From positions 1 to 5,057 of the forward strand of contig VBDM01000280.1 of the NCBI GenBank assembly GCA_005881355.1: 5,057 bases of DNA, written 5' to 3'. How positions within the stretch are numbered: position 1 is the first letter of the stretch; each line of letters starts with the position of its first letter. The notes under the pieces are model-generated. The model did no database searches, was not told the DNA's origin, and worked only from the letters and a program-made list of their open reading frames with translations. Of this stretch, positions 1 through 5,057 are shown piece after piece. Made by a program: the position numbers and the translations under genes. This stretch comes from Betaproteobacteria bacterium. GTDB taxonomy: Bacteria; Pseudomonadota; Gammaproteobacteria; Burkholderiales; SG8-39.

Positions 1-2380
1 GTGCTCCAGCCGATGGGCTGGGACGCCTTCGGTCTGCCCGCCGAAAACGCCGCGATGGCAAACGGCGTGCCGCCGGCGAAGTGGACCTACGACAACATCG
101 CCTACATGAAAAAGCAACTCCAGTCGCTGGGGTTCGCGATCGACTGGGAGCGCGAGCTGGCGACCTGCTCGCCCCGGTACTATCGCTGGAACCAGTGGCT
201 GTTCTTGCGCATGCTCGAGCGCGGCCTGGTGTACAAGAAGACCGGCACGGTGAACTGGGACCCCGTGGACCAGACGGTGCTCGCCAACGAACAGGTGATC
301 GACGGCCGCGGCTGGCGCACCGGGGCGCTCATCGAGAAGCGCGAAATCCCGATGTACTACTTGCGGATCACCGCTTACGCCGAGGAGCTGCTCGCTTCGC
401 TCGACGAGCTTCCGGGCTGGCCCGAGCGCGTGAAGACGATGCAGGCCAACTGGATCGGCAAGAGCCATGGCGTCAACATCGGCTTCCCCTACGAGCTGGG
501 CGGCGAGAAAAAGCTCCTGCGCGTGTTCACCACGCGCGCCGACACGCTGATGGGCGCCACCTTCTGTGCCGTCGCCGCCGAGCACCCGCTCGCCGCGCAT
601 GCGGCGAAATCGGACCCGAAGCTCGCCGCCTTCGTCGAGGAATGCAAACGCGGCCCGATGATGGAAGCCGACCTCGCCCAGCTCGACAAGAAAGGCATGC
701 CCACTGGCCTTTTCGTCACGCATCCGATCAGCGGCGAGAAAATCGAAGTCTGGGTCGGCAACTACGTGTTGATGGCTTACGGCGAAGGCGCGGTGATGGG
801 CGTGCCCGGGCACGACGAGCGCGATTTCGCGTTCGCGAAGAACTACGGCCTGCCGATCAAGCCCGTGATCGACGTCGGGGGCAAACCGTATTCGACCGAT
901 GCCTGGCAACCCTGGTACGCGGACTACGGCCGCTGCGTGAACTCGGGCAAGTACGATGGCCTCGACTATCGGGCCGCAGTCGAAACCATCGCCGCGGACC
1001 TGAAGAGGAAGGGCCTGGGCGACAAGCAGATCACCTGGCGCCTTCGCGACTGGGGCATCTCGCGCCAACGCTATTGGGGCACGCCGATTCCCATCGTGCA
1101 TTGTCCGTCGTGCGGCGATGTTCCGGTTCCCGACGGCGAGCTCCCGGTCGTCCTCCCGGAAAACCTCGTGCCCGACGGCACCGGCAATCCGCTCGCCAAG
1201 ACGCCTTCGTTCGTGAATTGCAAGTGTCCGAAATGCGGCAAGGCGGCGAAGCGTGAAACCGACACCATGGACACCTTCGTCGATTCGTCCTGGTACTTCC
1301 TGCGCTTTGCCTGCCCGGATCAGGAGAAGGCCCCGGTGGACGAGCGCGTGCAGTACTGGATGCCGGTCGACCAGTACATCGGCGGCATCGAGCACGCGAT
1401 CCTGCACCTGCTCTACTCGCGCTTCTGGACCAAGGTGATGCGCGATCTGGGCCTCATCTCCGTGGGCGAACCGTTCACGAAGCTTCTCACCCAGGGCATG
1501 GTGCTGAACGAGATCTTCTACCGCAAGGAAGGGGGCGGCCGCATCACGTACTACAACCCCGCCGACGTGGAGCTCAAGCACGACGACAAAGGCCAGCGCG
1601 TCGGTGCGGTTCTTCGATCAGACGGCAAGCCGGTCGAGTCCGACGGCATCGGCACCATGTCGAAGTCGAAGAACAACGGCGTCGACCCGCAGGATCTCAT
1701 CGAGAAATATGGAGCGGACACCGCGCGATTCTTCATCATGTCGACGAGCCCGCCGGAGATGACGTTGCTGTGGTCAGACGCAGGCGTTGCGGGCGCGTCG
1801 CGCTTCCTAAGCCGCTTATGGGAATCGGCATACGAATTTCGTCAGACAATCCAGCCTAATCTGCCGGCCAAGCGCACGTTGGCAAGGGTGAGACTGCCTG
1901 AAGGACTGGCCGGGACGCGCCGCGAGGTGCACCTCAACCTCAAGCAGGCGACTTTCGACGTGCTTAGGGCGCAGTTCAACACCGTCACCTCGGCCTGCCA
2001 AAAAATTCTGAACGCGTTGCGTGCTGCACCGAAAGAGCCGGCGGCAGCACATGCCGAAATCTTCGAGGAAGGGCTGTCGGTTCTGCTTCTACTGCTGTCA
2101 CCGATTTCCCCGCACATTTCGCACTATCTCTGGCGCGAGCTCGGCTTCGGCAAGGACGTCCTCAAGGCTCCCTGGCCGGAGACCGACGCAAGAGCTCTGG
2201 AGCAAGACGAAATCGAGCTCGTTCTCCAGGTCAACGGCAAGCTCCGCGGCCACATGCGCGCGCCGAAATCAGCTCGAGCAGCTTGCGCTCGCGCACGACG
2301 CGGTGACGCGCTACACCAATGGCCAGGCGGTGAAGAAGGTCGTCGTGGTTCCCGGGCGGCTGGTCAATGTGGTCGTCTGA
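1..2380 (+). CDS. leuS: Leucyl-tRNA synthetase, 5'-truncated by window edge and frameshifted near the C-terminus
   Basis: This class I aminoacyl-tRNA synthetase charges tRNA-Leu with leucine in the cytoplasm. The window opens inside the catalytic core: residue 1 here matches about residue 73 of E. coli LeuS, so the HIGH motif lies outside and the GTG at base 1 is an internal Val. Visible in order are the LQPMGWDAFGLPAE block, the CP1 editing domain with the threonine-rich TTRADT (177-182) and the GHDERD motif, a zinc ribbon (Cys368, Cys371, then Cys407/409 and Cys412), the IGGIEHA block, and the signature TMSKS (552-556), which keeps the second lysine. The helical anticodon-binding domain follows, then the C-terminal domain (LQVNGKLRG). 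Homology leaves frame 1 at about 2266-2272 and resumes in frame 2 (QLEQLALAHD to VVVPGRLVNVVV), ending at the TGA at 2378-2380. Read without correction, frame 1 runs to 2499 with about 76 unrelated residues. Identity is certain; whether the break is real is not. Confidence 0.95.
2266..2280 (+). other. Frame-breaking small deletion in leuS
   Basis: Upstream of this point the LeuS homology (VNGKLRGHMRAPK) is in frame 1; downstream (QLEQLALAHDAVTRY) it is in frame 2. Aligned from memory with E. coli LeuS, six residues should sit between the Ala-Pro pair and the QLEQ stretch, but only 4 nt do. That suggests about 14 nt are missing (2 modulo 3, as the frame change requires). A slightly shorter original loop would imply an 11-nt loss. 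An 8-bp palindrome, gctcgagc (2272-2279), lies at the junction and could have promoted slippage or misassembly. No classic slippery heptamer is present, so programmed frameshifting is unlikely. Confidence 0.75.
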
Positions 2381-2873
2381 CCGTCTCTTGTACGTTGCCG
2401 CCGCGGCCGCGCTCCTCGCTGGCTGCGGCTTCCAGCTCCGCGGCCAGGCGGAGCTGCCTTTCGAGACGCTTTACATTCCGGGAGGCTCGCCGCTCGTAGT
2501 GGAGCTGAAGCGCAACGTCGCCGTGGCGAGCAAGACGCGCCTTGTCGACAGCGTCGGCGCCGCGCAGGCCGTCCTCGGCTTCACCGCAGAGCTGCGCGAC
2601 AAGGTCATCCTATCGTTCAACACTCAAGGCCGGGTGAGCGAATACCAGCTCCGCTATCGCGTGGGATTCCGCGTCACCGATCCCAAGGGCGGCCAGGTGT
2701 ATCTGCCGACGAGCGAGATCCTGCTCACGCGCGACATGGCCTACAGCGACGCCCAGGTGCTCGCCAAGGAGGCCGAGGAAGCGCTGCTCTACCGGGACAT
2801 GCAGAGCGACATGGTGCAGCAGATCCTGCGCCGCCTGGTCGCGGCGAAGCCGGTGCCGACGCAGACCGACTAG
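2367..2873 (+). CDS. lptE: LPS-assembly lipoprotein LptE (RlpB)
   Basis: LptE is an outer-membrane lipoprotein that plugs and helps assemble the LptD barrel, through which lipopolysaccharide reaches the cell surface. The 168-residue protein begins with a short lipoprotein signal peptide, and the lipobox LLAGC places the acylated cysteine at residue 20. The next residue is Gly, not Asp, which fits Lol sorting to the outer membrane. The mature protein starts with the family hallmark CGFQLRG. It also has the central YQLRYRVGFRVTD strand region (about residues 92-104) and the conserved C-terminal helix (LAKEAEEALLYRDM followed by QQILRRL). Length is normal for the family. The ATG lies 14 nt inside the 3' end of leuS, has no clear Shine-Dalgarno sequence, and is best explained by coupling to leuS termination at 2380. 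If the leuS frameshift is real, ribosomes in the wrong frame would run to 2499 and could disturb this coupling. The only charges before the hydrophobic core are Asp5 and Arg6, so the n-region is weakly basic. Confidence 0.93.
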   Translation: MWSSDRLLYVAAAAALLAGCGFQLRGQAELPFETLYIPGGSPLVVELKRNVAVASKTRLVDSVGAAQAVLGFTAELRDKVILSFNTQGRVSEYQLRYRVGFRVTDPKGGQVYLPTSEILLTRDMAYSDAQVLAKEAEEALLYRDMQSDMVQQILRRLVAAKPVPTQTD

Positions 2874-2887
2874 GCGCCACGCGGCGC
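2874..2887 (+). other. Perfect hairpin filling the lptE-holA spacer
   Basis: The whole 14-nt gap between the lptE TAG and the holA ATG reads gcgcc-acgc-ggcgc, a 5-bp all-GC stem with a 4-nt loop. It abuts both the stop and the start codon and leaves no room for a Shine-Dalgarno sequence. In mRNA it could fold whenever ribosomes do not cover it, which would tie holA initiation to lptE translation. In such GC-rich DNA a 5-bp stem can also occur by chance. Confidence 0.35.
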
Positions 2888-3895
2888 ATGGCCAATCTCA
2901 GGCTCGAACAGCTGCAAGCGCACCTCGAGCGCGAGCTCCGGCCGCTGTATGTGATACACGGCGACGAGCCGCTGCTCGCGCTCGAAGCGGGCGACGCGAT
3001 CCGCGCGCGGGCGCGCGCAAACGGGTTTTCCGAGCGGCTGGTGCTCGCCGCGGAGCGCGGCTTCGACTGGAACGAGCTCGGCGCAAGCGGCTCGAGCCTT
3101 TCGCTCTTCGGCGACAAGAAGCTGATCGAACTGCGCCTCGCCTCCGGCAAGCCCGGCAGCGACGGCGCCGGGGCGATCGAGGCGTTCTGCGCAAAGCTGC
3201 CGCCCGATGCGCTCACCCTCGTGACGCTGCCGCGGCTCGACAAGGCGGGCCAGGGGTCTCCCTGGTTCAAAGCGCTCGAAACGAAGGGCGTCGTCGTCAA
3301 CGTCTATCCGGTCGAGCGCGCGCGGCTTCCCGAGTGGATCGCGGCGCGGCTCGCGCGGCAGAAGCAGAGCGCAGCGCCGGATACCCTCCAGTTTCTCGCC
3401 GACTGCGTCGAAGGAAACCTGCTCGCCGCTCACCAGGAGATCCAGAAGCTCGCGCTGCTTTTGCCCGCCGGGGAGCTCGACTTCGACGCCGTTCGCGAAG
3501 CGGTGCTGAACGTGGCGCGCTACGACGCGACCAAGCTCACCGAGGCGATGCTTTCCGGGGAGCGCGCGCGGCTTGCGCGCATGCTCGAGGGCCTGCGCGG
3601 CGAAGGCGAAGCGCCGCCGCGCGTGCTGTGGATCCTCGCCGAGGAGATACGCGCCATCTGCCGCGTGCAGGACGGGCTGGCGAAGGGCCGGTCGCTCGTC
3701 GAGGTCTGCCGCGAAGCGCGGGTGTGGGGCGATGCGCGGCAGGCGCTCGTCGGCCGCGCCGCGAAGAAACTCCCGCGTGCCGCGCTGCTCCGCGCACTGG
3801 AGCACGCGGCGGCCGTGGACCGCGTCATCAAGGGTGTGGTCAAAGGCGACGCGTGGGATGAGTTGCTGCAGCTCGGGCTCCGCTTCGCGGCTTGA
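2888..3895 (+). CDS. holA: DNA polymerase III delta subunit (clamp loader)
   Basis: HolA is the delta subunit of the cytoplasmic clamp-loader complex. It binds the beta sliding clamp and opens the ring so that it can be placed on primed DNA during replication. The 335-residue product is close to E. coli HolA in length. The N-terminal AAA+-like domain begins with the signature PLYVIHGDEPLL (residues 19-30). The SLFGDKK segment puts Leu73-Phe74 at the same positions as the clamp-binding Leu-Phe pair of E. coli delta. Further family blocks are TLVTLPRLDKA (about 113-123), EGNLLAAHQEIQKLALL (about 177-193), AVLNVARYD (about 205-213), and the C-terminal collar domain ending WDELLQLGLRFAA. The ATG is supported by the match of the very next residues to the family and by the 14-nt spacing from lptE. 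No Shine-Dalgarno sequence is seen, so coupled translation is inferred. In related betaproteobacteria proA often follows holA, as I recall; here a convergent transporter gene does instead. Confidence 0.95.
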   Translation: MANLRLEQLQAHLERELRPLYVIHGDEPLLALEAGDAIRARARANGFSERLVLAAERGFDWNELGASGSSLSLFGDKKLIELRLASGKPGSDGAGAIEAFCAKLPPDALTLVTLPRLDKAGQGSPWFKALETKGVVVNVYPVERARLPEWIAARLARQKQSAAPDTLQFLADCVEGNLLAAHQEIQKLALLLPAGELDFDAVREAVLNVARYDATKLTEAMLSGERARLARMLEGLRGEGEAPPRVLWILAEEIRAICRVQDGLAKGRSLVEVCREARVWGDARQALVGRAAKKLPRAALLRALEHAAAVDRVIKGVVKGDAWDELLQLGLRFAA

Positions 3896-3907
3896 CTTCG
3901 CGAATCA

Positions 3908-3935
3908 GCGCGCGGAGGCCGACGCCGATGCGCGC
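3908..3935. terminator. Possible bidirectional terminator hairpin between convergent genes
   Basis: The 42-nt gap between the two convergent stop codons contains an imperfect inverted repeat. gcgcgc (3908-3913) pairs with gcgcgc (3930-3935). Inside lie a G-U pair, a tandem G/A mismatch, then ggc (3917-3919) with gcc (3924-3926) around a cgac loop. The placement suits termination for both holA and the opposing permease gene, and the structure is nearly symmetric on both strands. Neither side has a run of U, so it is not a canonical intrinsic terminator. An 8-bp palindrome, ttcgcgaa (3897-3904), sits beside it. Confidence 0.35.
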
Positions 3936-3937
3936 CG

Positions 3938-4825
3938 TCAAACCGGATGCAGGCCCAGCGTCAGCCCCAGCGGCACGAACACGATGGCGAAGGCGTTGCC
4001 GATCAGCACCAGCGACGCCACCCGCTCCGGCTCCTGCTGGTAGCGTTCGGCGAGCAGGTAGTTGAGCGCCGCCGCCGGCAGGCTCGCGAAGAGCATGAGC
4101 TGCGCGAACTGCCCGGCCGGGAGGCGCAGCAGAAGCTGCGCGACGTACGCCCCCGCCATCCCCGCGACCGGACAGACCACCGCACCCAGCACGCCGAGCT
4201 GCCAGCCGCGCTTCGACAGACCGGTCAGGCGCACGCCGAGCGCGAACAGCATCATCGGCAGCGTCGCGTCGCCGAGCATCTTCAGGCCGGTCATCAGCGC
4301 CGAAGGCACCTTCCATGCGAACGCGCTGAAGACGAGGCCCAGCACGCTCGCGATGATCATCGGCGAGGTCGCGAGCGCCTTCCATTCGGCGTGGCGGCTG
4401 ACGATGCGGCTCCCGAGGGTGAACTGCAGCAGCGTGCTCGCCACGAGCAGCAGCACCATCGCCGCGAGCCCGGCGCGGCCGAAGGCGAGCACCGCGAGCG
4501 GCAGGCCCATGTTGCCGCAGTTGTTGAACATCATCGGGGGCACGAAGGTGCGAGGACTGACGCGCGCCAGGTGCGCGATCGGCCAGGCGATCAGCCCCGA
4601 GACGAGGATCACCACCACGCCGCCCGCGACGAAAGCGACGTTGCCCCTGAGCTGAAAGTCCTCCCCGGCGAGCGAGGTGAATACCAGAAGCGGCCCCAGC
4701 ACATGGAGCGAAACGTGGTTGAACGATTTCAGGTCGGGCCTGTTGCGGCGTCCATAGCCGTACCCGATCGCAATGATCAGGAAGACCGGCCCTATGACCG
4801 ATACGATGTGTTCGAGGACGAGCAC
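3938..4825 (-). CDS. AEC-family (auxin efflux carrier-like) transporter
   Basis: This 295-residue inner-membrane protein belongs to the AEC/PIN-like permease family, whose bacterial members include malate, malonate and other organic-acid carriers. It is almost entirely hydrophobic, with about nine or ten predicted membrane spans (for example about 6-24, 62-85, 117-138, 153-170, 207-230, 270-290). The family hallmark NNCGNMGLPLA lies at 101-111 and interrupts a span. The second half carries LPMMLFALGVRL (189-200), ASLPAAALNYLLAERY (247-262) and the terminal IGNAFAIVFVPLGL span. Length is normal to slightly short. The GTG start at 4825 is well constrained, because an in-frame TGA occurs only 9 nt upstream (4837-4835). 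No Shine-Dalgarno sequence is visible. It lies 23 nt behind a solute-binding-protein gene on the same strand, so the two are probably co-transcribed. The substrate cannot be deduced; an organic anion is a family-based guess. Confidence 0.9.
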   Translation of the reverse strand: MLVLEHIVSVIGPVFLIIAIGYGYGRRNRPDLKSFNHVSLHVLGPLLVFTSLAGEDFQLRGNVAFVAGGVVVILVSGLIAWPIAHLARVSPRTFVPPMMFNNCGNMGLPLAVLAFGRAGLAAMVLLLVASTLLQFTLGSRIVSRHAEWKALATSPMIIASVLGLVFSAFAWKVPSALMTGLKMLGDATLPMMLFALGVRLTGLSKRGWQLGVLGAVVCPVAGMAGAYVAQLLLRLPAGQFAQLMLFASLPAAALNYLLAERYQQEPERVASLVLIGNAFAIVFVPLGLTLGLHPV

Positions 4826-4848
4826 GGGCGGCAGTCAGCGCTTCGCGC

Positions 4849-5057
4849 TCATTTCGATTGCCGCGTGATGATCTCGGCGTACAACTTTTCCCACTTCGCG
4901 CTTTCGTCCAGCATCGCCGCCGGATCGACGAACTTCAGCCGCGTCTTTGCAGTGCCGGACTCGGCCTTGCGGTTGGTCGGCACGTAATTCCCCGTGACCA
5001 GGATCGCCTGTCCTTCCCCGAGCACGAAATCGTAGAACAGCACCGCGGCATGCGGGT
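4849..5057 (-). CDS. ABC-type periplasmic solute-binding protein, C-terminal fragment (5' end outside window)
   Basis: Only the last 68 residues are inside the window, ending at the TGA at 4851-4849. The fragment starts PHAAVLFYDFVLGEGQ, continues with NYVPTN and ends LKFVDPAAMLDESAKWEKLY plus a short tail. This resembles the C-terminal lobe of extracellular solute-binding proteins of the type-1/iron(III)-type family (COG1840-like: AfuA/FbpA relatives), which capture a ligand in the periplasm and deliver it to an ABC importer. The family call comes from recalled motif patterns, and the ligand is unknown. The GTG at 5043 is an internal Val, since the PHAA homology continues in frame before it. 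An AEC permease gene follows 23 nt downstream, where an ABC permease or ATPase would be expected, so its partner components are either upstream outside the window or elsewhere. Confidence 0.75.
   Translation of the reverse strand, partial: PHAAVLFYDFVLGEGQAILVTGNYVPTNRKAESGTAKTRLKFVDPAAMLDESAKWEKLYAEIITRQSK

Noticed and set aside
1..3. GTG at the first base as a leuS start codon
   Set aside because: Homology begins in the middle of the catalytic core, equivalent to about residue 73, so this is an internal Val codon cut by the window edge.
81..1256. A 391-codon open frame in another frame of leuS
   Set aside because: The frame-1 translation here is unmistakable LeuS. The alternative product is Arg-rich with no domain features.
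1654..1668. TMSKS in place of KMSKS, as a possible loss of LeuS activity
   Set aside because: The second lysine and both serines are kept, and the TMSKSKNNG form seems familiar from other proteobacterial LeuS proteins, so it is probably normal variation.
2870..3805. A 311-codon open frame on the minus strand opposite holA
   Set aside because: It lies fully antisense to a clear holA gene. Its product is rich in Arg, Ala and Glu with no recognisable motif, as expected for the complement of GC-rich coding DNA.
4837..4849. Inverted repeat agcgc-ttc-gcgct overlapping the stop of the solute-binding protein gene
   Set aside because: The 5-bp stem has a 3-nt loop and no following U-run on the minus strand, and the co-directional gene starts right after it. 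It is too short in GC-rich DNA to call a terminator or operator.
3947..4987. A 346-codon open frame on the plus strand opposite the AEC and solute-binding genes
   Set aside because: It spans two real minus-strand genes and the gap between them, and its Arg/Gln/His/Glu-rich low-complexity product is typical of an antisense shadow.

Overview
The window comes from a GC-rich Gram-negative bacterium, most likely a betaproteobacterium (perhaps Burkholderiales or a related lineage). Three things support this: the leuS-lptE-holA gene order, the betaproteobacterial look of the HolA and LptE sequences, and third codon positions that are overwhelmingly G or C. An outer-membrane LPS assembly lipoprotein confirms a didermic cell. 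The lineage call is recognition from memory, not a database result.

Plus strand, 1-3895: a compact housekeeping cluster. leuS (leucyl-tRNA synthetase) enters from the left without its first ~72 residues and runs to 2380, but its reading frame breaks near 2266-2280. lptE starts inside the end of leuS (14-nt overlap). holA follows 14 nt after lptE. No gene start has a clear Shine-Dalgarno sequence, and the genes abut or overlap, so translational coupling in one operon is the likely expression mode. The promoter must lie upstream of the window.

Convergent gap, 3896-3937: 42 nt between the holA stop and the stop of the opposing gene. It holds an imperfect GC-rich hairpin that could end transcription from both sides, though it has no U-tract.

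Minus strand, 5057-3938: the C-terminal end of a periplasmic solute-binding protein of the ABC-transporter type, followed 23 nt later by a complete AEC-family (auxin efflux carrier-like) membrane permease. They look like a small transport operon with a start outside the window.

No mobile element, CRISPR array, tRNA or rRNA was seen, and nothing looks like a new defence or mobile system. The most notable signal is in the 3' third of leuS. A stretch with clearly lower GC at third codon positions and several unusual residues (~1740-2160) is followed by a small frame-breaking deletion. Either this leuS is damaged or mosaic, or the assembly has an error here.
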